Below, one piece after another: positions 42,366 through 49,920 of a DNA stretch of 64,000 nucleotides; the stretch's first letter is position 1; each line of letters begins with the position of its first letter. Origin of the DNA: Chryseobacterium echinoideorum (GTDB lineage Bacteria > Bacteroidota > Bacteroidia > Flavobacteriales > Weeksellaceae). The stretch covers positions 248,001 through 312,000 of the forward strand of contig NZ_VKNW01000002.1 in the NCBI RefSeq assembly GCF_007474535.1, read 5' to 3'. The notes under the pieces are model-generated. The model was given only the letters and a program-made list of their open reading frames with translations. It was not told the origin of the DNA and searched no databases. Position numbers and translations under genes: made by a program.

Positions 42366-44375
42366 ATGAATAATAAAGGATTTAACTGGTTTTTCCCAAT
42401 AATAATTATAGCTCTTTTGCTGTTTTTTGTTGCTAATTCATTTGGTGACAGCGGTGCAAAATCTATGGATGAGGATACGTTTTTCAGAACAATGCAGGCG
42501 GGAAAAGTTCAGAAAGTTTTAATAGATAAGCAGGCACAAAAGGCAGATGTTTATCTAACAAAAGAAGCAAAAACAGAAAGTGTACAGGCTAAAGATAAAG
42601 CACCCACTGCATTTCCTTCTTTTGGGATGTCTCCGAAAGCGGATTATACATTAAAGTATGGTGATCTACAGTTGTTTCTGTCAAAGTTTGAAACGCTGAA
42701 ATCAGAAAACCCGGCTTTGAAAACAACCAAAGATTATGCAGAAGGCGAAAGTCCATTGATGGGATTTCTTATTCAGGCACTGGTATGGATTGGTATTTTG
42801 GGACTTTTTTATTTCATCCTTTTCAGAAAGATGGGAAGCAGCGGCGGTCCTGGTGGACAAATTTTCTCAATTGGAAAGTCTAAAGCTAAACTTTTTGACG
42901 AAAAAGAAAGAATCCAGGTGACATTCAAAGATGTTGCAGGATTGGAAGGTGCAAAAGAAGAAGTACAGGAAGTTGTAGATTTTCTTAAAAATTCTGAAAA
43001 ATATACAAAATTGGGAGGTAAAATTCCTAAAGGAGTACTTTTGGTGGGTCCTCCGGGTACTGGTAAAACCTTGCTGGCGAAAGCAGTTGCAGGTGAAGCA
43101 AAAGTGCCTTTCTTTTCTCTTTCGGGTTCAGATTTTGTGGAAATGTTCGTTGGAGTTGGAGCTTCCAGAGTAAGAGATCTTTTTGCTCAGGCGAAAGCAA
43201 AGTCTCCGGCAATTATTTTCATTGATGAGATTGATGCCATCGGACGGGCAAGAGGAAAGAACAATTTTTCAGGCGGAAACGATGAAAGAGAAAATACCCT
43301 GAATCAGCTTTTAACAGAAATGGATGGTTTCGGAACAGATACCAACGTAATTGTAATGGCGGCAACCAACAGAGCAGATATTTTAGATAAAGCGTTGATG
43401 AGAGCTGGTCGTTTTGACCGTTCCATTTTTGTAGATTTGCCGGAACTTCATGAAAGAAGACAGATTTTTGATGTTCATTTGAGTAAAATAAAGATGGACG
43501 ATACTGTAGACAGAGAGTTTTTAGCAAAGCAGACTCCTGGTTTCAGTGGGGCAGATATAGCGAATGTTTGTAATGAAGCAGCACTTATTGCGGCAAGAAA
43601 CAATCACGAAGCTGTTACTAAACAGGATTTCCTTGATGCGGTTGACAGAATCATCGGTGGTCTTGAGAAGAAAAACAAAGCAATCAAACCTTCTGAAAAG
43701 AAAAGAGTAGCTTACCACGAAGCAGGACACGCAACAATTTCATGGTTGGTAGAGCATGCGTCTCCGCTATTGAAAGTAACCATTGTCCCAAGAGGGCGCT
43801 CGTTAGGAGCAGCATGGTATCTTCCGGAAGAAAGACAGCTTACGACAACCGAGCAAATGCTTGATGAAATGTGTGCTACATTAGGAGGAAGAGCTGCAGA
43901 GCAGGTTATTTTTAATAACATTTCTACAGGAGCACTTTCAGATCTCGAAACGGTAACAAAAAGAGCTCAGGCGATGGTGACAATTTATGGTTTGAGTCCT
44001 AATATCGGTAACATTTCTTACTATGACAGCTCGGGACAATCTGAGTACAATTTCGGAAAACCTTATTCTGAGGAAACAGCTACCAAAATTGATGCTGAGA
44101 TTAAATTAATTATTGAAAATCAGTATCATAGAGCAGTGCAGATTCTTAGAGATAATAAAGATAAACTGGATGCTTTGGCAGGAAAGTTACTTGAGAAAGA
44201 AGTGATTTTCCGTGAAGATCTGGAAGAAATTTTCGGAAAAAGAGCGTGGGATCCTGAATTGACAGAGAAGCCGGTTACCAATACAATTCCGGAAAACAGA
44301 CTGGAGCCAAATAATGACGAAGGCAATATTGCCGAAGGAGAAATACAAGCACCGGAAAGCCCTACACAGATTTAA
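42366..44375 (+). CDS. ftsH: ATP-dependent zinc metalloprotease FtsH
   Basis: 669 residues. Two transmembrane helices (about 5-24 and 134-156) flank a periplasmic part; then the AAA+ domain with Walker A GPPGTGKT at 228-235, Walker [12 protein letters not shown], and the second region of homology ([14 protein letters not shown]); then the protease with HEAGH at 451-455. It degrades membrane and short-lived proteins and forms hexamers. A hairpin terminator follows at 44398. Confidence 0.96.
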   Translation: MNNKGFNWFFPIIIIALLLFFVANSFGDSGAKSMDEDTFFRTMQAGKVQKVLIDKQAQKADVYLTKEAKTESVQAKDKAPTAFPSFGMSPKADYTLKYGDLQLFLSKFETLKSENPALKTTKDYAEGESPLMGFLIQALVWIGILGLFYFILFRKMGSSGGPGGQIFSIGKSKAKLFDEKERIQVTFKDVAGLEGAKEEVQEVVDFLKNSEKYTKLGGKIPKGVLLVGPPGTGKTLLAKAVAGEAKVPFFSLSGSDFVEMFVGVGASRVRDLFAQAKAKSPAIIFIDEIDAIGRARGKNNFSGGNDERENTLNQLLTEMDGFGTDTNVIVMAATNRADILDKALMRAGRFDRSIFVDLPELHERRQIFDVHLSKIKMDDTVDREFLAKQTPGFSGADIANVCNEAALIAARNNHEAVTKQDFLDAVDRIIGGLEKKNKAIKPSEKKRVAYHEAGHATISWLVEHASPLLKVTIVPRGRSLGAAWYLPEERQLTTTEQMLDEMCATLGGRAAEQVIFNNISTGALSDLETVTKRAQAMVTIYGLSPNIGNISYYDSSGQSEYNFGKPYSEETATKIDAEIKLIIENQYHRAVQILRDNKDKLDALAGKLLEKEVIFREDLEEIFGKRAWDPELTEKPVTNTIPENRLEPNNDEGNIAEGEIQAPESPTQI

Positions 44376-44397
44376 AAATTTGGTTAATATTAAACAT

Positions 44398-44434
44398 AAT
44401 TCCCGATAAATAAATATTTGTCGGGAATTTTTTG
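44398..44434 (+). terminator. Rho-independent terminator after ftsH
   Basis: Stem AATTCCCGA/TCGGGAATT with a 14-base AT loop and a T-run. Confidence 0.85.
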
Positions 44435-44475
44435 TTTTTAAGTCATATTATTAGATTCTTTAGGATTATATTTTC

Positions 44476-44483
44476 TATTTTTG
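44476..44483 (+). promoter_or_regulatory. -7 element of the LUD-cdsA-psd operon
   Basis: TATTTTTG, full match, predicted start near 44487. A direct repeat TACTAAGTTGA follows at 44484-44494 and 44504-44514, the second copy containing the TTG start of the next gene. Confidence 0.55.
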
Positions 44484-44510
44484 TACTAAGTTGACTAAAA
44501 ATATACTAAG

Positions 44511-45092
44511 TTGAGTTTATTTAAAAGAATTGTAAGCAAACTTACCAATCAGCCTGAAGATGAGGAGAAGCAAAGCCTGGAAAAACTTGGAGATTCGCTG
44601 AAAAATGCTGATCTCGATTATAAGTTTGCGCAGTTGTTTACTCATTCGGGTGGGTTTTTCAACTATTGTGCAGATGAGGCTGAAGCATTGCAGACCTTGA
44701 ATCAGATTATTAAGATTGAAGGAATCAGTTCGTTGTTTTGTTGCGATAAGGATTTGCAGGGCTTTCTGAATGTTTTGAAGACCAGCTATAATGCGGAACT
44801 TCAGCAGTCGAATGATGCCGCATTTATTACCTGCGAATATTTAATCGCTTATGACGGCAGGATTATGCTTTCTCATAATAATATTTTGCACTACCATTCC
44901 TCAAGGCTTCCCGGTAAGATTATCATTATAGCAAATGTTTCTCAGATTGTCAATAATCTGAATGATGCTATGGGAAAAATAAAACGTACCGGAAATATCA
45001 AAAACCTTACATCAATCAGCGGAAATCATTCTAAACTGGATGCGGCTGCCAATAACAATACGAAGCTTTTTTTACTTCTACTGGAAGATTAA
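44511..45092 (+). CDS. LUD (DUF162) domain protein, TTG start
   Basis: 193 residues. An in-frame stop at 44496 leaves TTG at 44511 as the only plausible start (MSLFKRIVSKL). The LUD core is visible: EAEALQTLNQIIKIEGISSL, SNDAAFITCEYLIAYDGRIM, LPGKIIIIANVSQIVNNLND. LUD proteins are related to LutC-type lactate utilisation subunits, but this stand-alone gene placed between ftsH and cdsA is typical of flavobacteria and has no known role. It precedes cdsA by 22 bases. Confidence 0.82.
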   Translation: MSLFKRIVSKLTNQPEDEEKQSLEKLGDSLKNADLDYKFAQLFTHSGGFFNYCADEAEALQTLNQIIKIEGISSLFCCDKDLQGFLNVLKTSYNAELQQSNDAAFITCEYLIAYDGRIMLSHNNILHYHSSRLPGKIIIIANVSQIVNNLNDAMGKIKRTGNIKNLTSISGNHSKLDAAANNNTKLFLLLLED

Positions 45093-45114
45093 TAAGCAGA
45101 TTAAATTTTAAATT

Positions 45115-45987
45115 TTGGACAAAAATCTTATTCAGAGAACACTTTCGGGGCTTGTTTATGTAGCCGTAATTTTTCTTTGTACCACTCCGTTCGGAGCGCA
45201 GCTTCTGGATGCGGTTTCTCCCGGACTTGTAAAGCAGCAGTATCTGTTTTATGGCTTGATGAGTTTCTTTTTGCTCGTAGGAACTTGGGAGTGCATCAGG
45301 ATTATGCAATTTGGAAAAGGATATGAAAAATGGATTGTTTTCCCTATCGTATTATTCATCTTCTATACTTTTTCTAAAAGATTTTTTCATCACGATTTTT
45401 ACTTTAATTTCAGATTATACGAAATCCTTGCGCTGTCTTTAGTGATCATTGCAATCGTTACCTTATTCAAATTTTCAAGCGAATTATATTTTGACAGCGG
45501 AAAACTCATCTTTACTGCCATCTATGTGGGACTGCCGTTTTCACTAGCTTTAGGATTACCTAAATTTTCAAACTTTGATGATACTTTTACCCTTGAAGTA
45601 TTTTTTCTGTTTCTCCTGATCTGGAGCAGCGATACCTTTGCGTATTTGGTAGGAAAATTTTTTGGAAAACATAAAATGGCACCTAAAATTTCACCTAAAA
45701 AAACATGGGAAGGCTATGCAGGTGGAGTGGTTCTAACCTTAGTTTTGTCTTATTTTGTTGAAATGTATCAGCCTCAGCTTCGCGGAAACTGGATGATAGT
45801 AGGATTTCTGATTGCTGCATTTGCACCTTTGGGAGATTTAGTAGAAAGCCAGCTGAAAAGAAATTTCGGGGTGAAAGACAGTGGCAATATTATCCCGGGA
45901 CACGGCGGAGTTTTAGACAGGCTTGATAGTTTTATCATTTGTGTTCCTGTCGTATATTTGTACTTTATTTTAGAAAAATTTATTTAA
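45115..45987 (+). CDS. cdsA: Phosphatidate cytidylyltransferase, TTG start
   Basis: 290 residues with about eight transmembrane helices. The CDP-diglyceride synthetase signature is at the C-terminus: ESQLKRNFGVKDSGNIIPGH then GGVLDRLDS. It makes CDP-diacylglycerol from CTP and phosphatidate. A stop at 45109-45111 leaves only ATT or TTG (45115) before GAC, and the next ATG is about 50 codons in, so TTG is the start (MDKNLIQRTL). It is followed by psd after 36 bases, so two phospholipid steps are in one operon. Confidence 0.93.
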   Translation: MDKNLIQRTLSGLVYVAVIFLCTTPFGAQLLDAVSPGLVKQQYLFYGLMSFFLLVGTWECIRIMQFGKGYEKWIVFPIVLFIFYTFSKRFFHHDFYFNFRLYEILALSLVIIAIVTLFKFSSELYFDSGKLIFTAIYVGLPFSLALGLPKFSNFDDTFTLEVFFLFLLIWSSDTFAYLVGKFFGKHKMAPKISPKKTWEGYAGGVVLTLVLSYFVEMYQPQLRGNWMIVGFLIAAFAPLGDLVESQLKRNFGVKDSGNIIPGHGGVLDRLDSFIICVPVVYLYFILEKFI

Positions 45988-46023
45988 TCGTAAAAGATCA
46001 TCATCTACTTATAAAATCTACAC

Positions 46024-46677
46024 ATGAAACTACATAAAGAATCAAAAGGAACAATTGCAGTAGCAACCATAGTCTTTGCCGTCATTGCTGCAGTATCTAT
46101 CTATTATCTGGAAATGTTTTCCCTGTTAATTATTGTGCCTTTACTGGTAATTTACAGTCTGGTTTTTTGGTTCTTCAGAGTTCCCAACCGTGATATTCTT
46201 GATCATGTTGAAAACGTAATTGCCCCAGTGGACGGAAAAGTAGTCATGATTAAAGAAGTAGAAGAATCAGAATTTTTAAACGAAAAAGCCATTCAGATTT
46301 CTATTTTTATGTCGCCGCTTAATGTACATATCTGCAGATTTCCGGTATCGGGAAAAGTGATTTACAAGCAATATCATCCGGGAAAGTATTTGGTAGCGTG
46401 GCACGAAAAATCTTCTACAGAAAATGAAAGAACCACCGTTGCTGTAGAAAGTTTAACCAATCATAAAGTCGTTTTCAGACAAATTGCAGGCTACGTTGCC
46501 AGAAGAATTGTTTTTTACTGTAATGAAGGGGATAATGCAAAAGCAGGACATGAATTTGGCTTTATTAAATTCGGATCAAGAATGGATGTATTCTTACCAT
46601 TAGATACAGAAATCATCTGCAAAATTGGGGATAAAACAAAAGGCGGAATTGATGTGATTGCTAAAATGAGAGACTGA
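46024..46677 (+). CDS. psd: Phosphatidylserine decarboxylase family protein
   Basis: 217 residues. Two N-terminal hydrophobic segments (IAVATIVFAVIAAVSIYYL, LLIIVPLLVIYSLVFWFF), then APVDGKVVMI, SIFMSPLNVHICRFPVSG and the processing site FGSRMDVFLP, where the Ser becomes the pyruvoyl group. This matches the short PSD type (about 215 residues), which makes phosphatidylethanolamine. Cotranscribed with cdsA; the phosphatidylserine synthase gene is not in view. Confidence 0.92.
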   Translation: MKLHKESKGTIAVATIVFAVIAAVSIYYLEMFSLLIIVPLLVIYSLVFWFFRVPNRDILDHVENVIAPVDGKVVMIKEVEESEFLNEKAIQISIFMSPLNVHICRFPVSGKVIYKQYHPGKYLVAWHEKSSTENERTTVAVESLTNHKVVFRQIAGYVARRIVFYCNEGDNAKAGHEFGFIKFGSRMDVFLPLDTEIICKIGDKTKGGIDVIAKMRD

Positions 46678-46697
46678 TTTTACAGAAGATACATTTG

Positions 46698-46740
46698 AAA
46701 AAGCCTTGTCAAGACCTCAAACTTTGACAAGGCTTTTTTT
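46698..46740 (+). terminator. Rho-independent terminator after psd
   Basis: 14-bp stem AAAAGCCTTGTCAA/TTGACAAGGCTTTT, 11-base loop, T-run. Confidence 0.9.
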
Positions 46741-46790
46741 TGCATAATACCCCAATCTTTCAATTGTCCCGAAAACTTCTTGCAGGGGTG

Positions 46791-47102
46791 CTACAAGCTT
46801 TCGGGAACGTCCGAAAGTTTTATTTTGCCTGTTTCTAGCAGCTTCATCATTGCCCTTGCTGTTAATGTTTTGGAAACCGAAACTACATGAAGCGGAGTAT
46901 TTTTGTCAATAGGTTTTTGGTTATTTTCTCTGGCAAAACCTCGGTAATTTTCATAAATAATCTGATCTCCCTGTGCAACGAGAACCCTTCCGCTCAGATT
47001 ATCCTGCGCCCAGATTTTTTTTGTAATACTGGTCAATTTATCCCGGAAGAAATTTTTTATTGGAAATCTGAATGTTATCATTTTCAAAAACTTTTTTACC
47101 AA
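46791..47102 (-). pseudogene. Remnant of a serine hydrolase (class C beta-lactamase-like) gene
   Basis: About 104 codons reading like the N-terminal part of a beta-lactamase-fold protein: LSGRVLVAQGDQIIYENYRG, NTPLHVVSVSKTLTA with the SxxK catalytic pair, ARAMMKLLETGKIKLSD. It then stops, so the rest of the catalytic domain is gone (family members are usually 300 or more residues). Upstream, a different frame on the same strand reads protein-like (DFTKSFKGFGKKVFEND, then SNKKFLPG and a stop), suggesting a frameshift near 47030. No normal signal peptide remains. Best explained as a truncated, frameshifted pseudogene. Confidence 0.65.
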
Positions 47103-47182
47103 AACCTTTAAAGGATTTAGTAAAATCCACGAAAGCTTTTTATTTTTCCTCCGTTAGCTTTTAGGTATAACAAAAAATCAAC

Positions 47183-48187
47183 TTATTTCAACTTCAAAGT
47201 AGTGTGCTTTTCTACGCTTGTGACGTTTTCGGGAGTCCATGGGATACGTTTGACCAGCGGATGTTCCCGAACCGGACAATCCATGATTTGGCAGATAGAA
47301 CATGAGATAGGTTTACAATCGTCCATGTGAAAATTAAACTCTACCGTTCTGTTAGTGTTTCTAGCCAAAAGAAGGATCACGTTTTCCATCTCATTGTGTG
47401 CCTCACGAAGACTGTAATACCAAGGCAGCGTAATGTGCGCATCAATGTGAAGGGATGACCCGAATTGCTGAATTTTCATGTTGTGAATATCTATCCATTC
47501 TGTTTTTCGGTTGTTTTCCAGGAGTTCGATGATTTTATTGAGAAGTTCAGGATCCTGCTCATCCATAATTCCGCTCAGAGACTTTCTGACGATTTTATAT
47601 CCTACGAAAATGATGTATAATCCAAACAGTAGCGCAACCAATGAATCAATCCAATAAATCTTAGTGAAATATACAATGATTAAACTTGCGACAACGCCCA
47701 AAGTAGTAATGGTGTCGGACTGCAAATGCTTTCCGGAAGAAATAAGAACCAGTGAATTTTCTTTTTCGCCTTTTTTGATAGAAATATAGCCGAGAAGGTA
47801 GTTGATTATGGCTGTAGCAGAAATAATGGCAATTCCCCAGTCGAGTTCGCTGAGAATTTTTCCACGGATCAAACTATTGATCCCTTCATAGATAATCATT
47901 AATCCTGCAATAGAAATGAGTGCGCCTTCAATTCCGGAGGTGACAAATTCTACTTTTCCGTGACCGTAAGGATGATCTTCATCTTTTGGTTTTGCTGCGA
48001 GATAGAGCGAATATAATCCCATAAATGCACTGATGACATTGACAATACTTTCCATCGCATCAGAAAAAACAGAGTCGGAATCAGTAAGTTTCCATGCAAT
48101 GATTTTTCCTATAAACAGAAGAATCCCAAATGCTGCAATGATTTTCTGAAATCCTATTTTATCGTTATTTATTTTATTTGCTATCAT
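47183..48187 (-). CDS. Cation diffusion facilitator family transporter
   Basis: 334 residues from the ATG at 48187; the frame extends to a TTG at 48199, less likely. Six transmembrane helices with DSDSVFSDAMESIVNV and HPYGHGKVEF in the first half and DSLVALLFGLYIIFVG in the fifth helix, the Asp/His metal sites of FieF-like exporters. A cytoplasmic dimer domain follows (IDIHNMKIQQFGSSLHIDAH). The C-terminus adds a Cys-rich tail (SCSICQIMDCPVREHPL) not part of the usual core. It exports Zn, Fe or similar divalent metals; which one is unclear. Confidence 0.88.
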   Translation of the reverse strand: MIANKINNDKIGFQKIIAAFGILLFIGKIIAWKLTDSDSVFSDAMESIVNVISAFMGLYSLYLAAKPKDEDHPYGHGKVEFVTSGIEGALISIAGLMIIYEGINSLIRGKILSELDWGIAIISATAIINYLLGYISIKKGEKENSLVLISSGKHLQSDTITTLGVVASLIIVYFTKIYWIDSLVALLFGLYIIFVGYKIVRKSLSGIMDEQDPELLNKIIELLENNRKTEWIDIHNMKIQQFGSSLHIDAHITLPWYYSLREAHNEMENVILLLARNTNRTVEFNFHMDDCKPISCSICQIMDCPVREHPLVKRIPWTPENVTSVEKHTTLKLK

Positions 48188-48301
48188 TTTACCGTTCAAT
48201 TTTGAACAATTTTATTTTCGTAAATGGATTAGCCTATCCTTTTAGGGGTTGTTTTTAGGCTAACAGCTGAAAGCGATTTGCTATAAGCTTATTATTTGAT
48301 A

Positions 48302-48337
48302 AAAAAAAGAATCTCGTTTGAGACTCTTTTTCTTTTT
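48302..48337 (-). terminator. Rho-independent terminator after asd
   Basis: Minus-strand GAGTCTC/GAGATTC stem with one mismatch, AAAC loop and T-run, just past the asd stop. Confidence 0.75.
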
Positions 48338-48344
48338 TGTTAGT

Positions 48345-49337
48345 TTATACTAAGTTGTTTGCTACCAAGTATTCTGCAATCTGTACAGCGTTGGTTGCTG
48401 CGCCTTTCCGCAGATTGTCTGCGACAATCCACAGGTTGAGTGTTTTCGGTTGCGAAAGATCTCTTCGGATTCTTCCCACGAAAACTTCATCTTTTCCTTC
48501 AGAATATAAAGGCATTGGATATTCGTTGTTTTTTACGTTATCCATTACAACAACTCCCGGAGTTTCAGATAAGATTTTTCTTACTTCATCCAGATCAAAT
48601 TCATTTTCAAATTCGATATTCACGCTTTCAGAATGTCCTCCCTGAACCGGAACTCTTACAGCTGTTGCTGTCAAATTGAAAGTGTCATCACCCAAAATCT
48701 TTTTAGGCTCTTTCATGAGTTTAATTTCTTCTTTGGTGTAATCATCCTCTGCAAAAACATCGCAATGTGGCAAAGCATTTTTGAAGATTTGGTAAGGATA
48801 AACTTTTTCTGCACTGTTATCTCCCGAAATTTCGGCATTCAATTGATCTACAGCTGCTTTACCCGTTCCTGTCACCGACTGATAAGTAGAAACGATGACT
48901 CTTTTTAAGTCATATTTTTTATTCAGCGGACCTAAAACCATAACCAACTGGATCGTAGAACAGTTCGGATTGGCGATGATCTTGTCTTCCTTCGTTAGAA
49001 CATTTGCATTGATTTCCGGAACCACCAGTTTTTTAGTAGGATCCATTCTCCATGCTGAAGAATTATCAATAACCGTAGTTCCTGCTTCAGCGAAAAGAGG
49101 AGCAAACTCCAGAGAAGTTCCGCCTCCTGCCGAGAAAATAGCGATTTCAGGTTTGGCAGCTATAGCGTCGTTCATGCTTACGATGGTAAATTCATCCTGT
49201 TTATACTTCACCTTTTTACCAATAGATTTTTCCGAAGCTACCGGAATTAATTCTGTGATAGGGAAGTTTCTCTCTTCGAGAACTTTAAGCATAACCTGAC
49301 CCACCATTCCGGTAGAGCCTACTACAGCTACTTTCAT
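48345..49337 (-). CDS. asd: Aspartate-semialdehyde dehydrogenase
   Basis: 330 residues. N-terminal Rossmann motif VVGSTGMVGQVML, active-site Cys126 in NPNCSTIQLV, and YQSVTGTGKAAVDQL. It reduces aspartyl phosphate to the semialdehyde with NADPH, feeding lysine, diaminopimelate, threonine and methionine synthesis. Length fits the family. Monocistronic by appearance: its own terminator follows and the upstream gene is 67 bases away. Confidence 0.95.
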   Translation of the reverse strand: MKVAVVGSTGMVGQVMLKVLEERNFPITELIPVASEKSIGKKVKYKQDEFTIVSMNDAIAAKPEIAIFSAGGGTSLEFAPLFAEAGTTVIDNSSAWRMDPTKKLVVPEINANVLTKEDKIIANPNCSTIQLVMVLGPLNKKYDLKRVIVSTYQSVTGTGKAAVDQLNAEISGDNSAEKVYPYQIFKNALPHCDVFAEDDYTKEEIKLMKEPKKILGDDTFNLTATAVRVPVQGGHSESVNIEFENEFDLDEVRKILSETPGVVVMDNVKNNEYPMPLYSEGKDEVFVGRIRRDLSQPKTLNLWIVADNLRKGAATNAVQIAEYLVANNLV

Positions 49338-49404
49338 TTTGTAATTAAAAATTTAAGATTAAATTATATTGCTTGCCTGAAAATCAAATCTGGCAAAAGA
49401 TTTT

Positions 49405-49839
49405 TTATCCGAATAATCTGCCCCACTGGAAAGCCCAAAGCATTAATGCTACAGCTATCAACGCCATGATAACCCAACTCATATTGAGCCTGTCATTTGT
49501 TTTAAACTTTTTGTTGACAATCGTTAATAATACAGCAGCAATGATCATTGCAGTAGGATGCTCAACATAGGTATTTCTGGCAACAGCATCTTTCATCAAT
49601 ATTCCTGCTTCTTTCGCAGCTTTGAAACCGGGTGAAAAGAAAAAAAGCATTACCAGACCTATCAAAGCCTGAGTATGAAAAAAAATCATTGTAAAAAGCG
49701 TAGACTTTCTCAAAAGCTTTGAGATTTTCCCGGAATATCCGAACATGGCTGCCAAAAGTGCTACGACAAAAACTGTAGTGGCAAGTAAGATTAAATAAGC
49801 AAAACCACGGTGTGCCTGAAGCATGATGTTGAAATCCAT
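49405..49839 (-). CDS. Small four-helix membrane protein, cytochrome b-like
   Basis: 144 residues from the ATG at 49839 (MDFNIMLQAHRGFAYL); an extension to 49863 is possible. Four transmembrane helices, with His in matching places: LQAHRGFAYLIL, FFHTQALIGLVML and YVEHPTAMIIAAVLL. The spacing resembles small flavobacterial membrane proteins sometimes annotated as cytochrome B, so heme binding is plausible. The redox partner is unknown. Confidence 0.72.
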   Translation of the reverse strand: MDFNIMLQAHRGFAYLILLATTVFVVALLAAMFGYSGKISKLLRKSTLFTMIFFHTQALIGLVMLFFFSPGFKAAKEAGILMKDAVARNTYVEHPTAMIIAAVLLTIVNKKFKTNDRLNMSWVIMALIAVALMLWAFQWGRLFG

Positions 49840-49865
49840 AATGTATATTTTTATTAGATGCAAAT

Positions 49866-49896
49866 ATAAAAAATCCCAGCGATAAAGCCGGGATTT
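49866..49896 (-). terminator. Rho-independent terminator after the second TonB receptor
   Basis: Minus-strand stem AAATCCCGGC/GCTGGGATTT with one mismatch and a T-run. Confidence 0.7.
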
Positions 49897-49920
49897 GGTA
49901 TGTAATAAAAGTTATAATTA

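Noticed and set aside
44126..44326. Minus-strand frame within ftsH
   Set aside because: It is antisense to a highly conserved gene, with no promoter or ribosome-binding signal.
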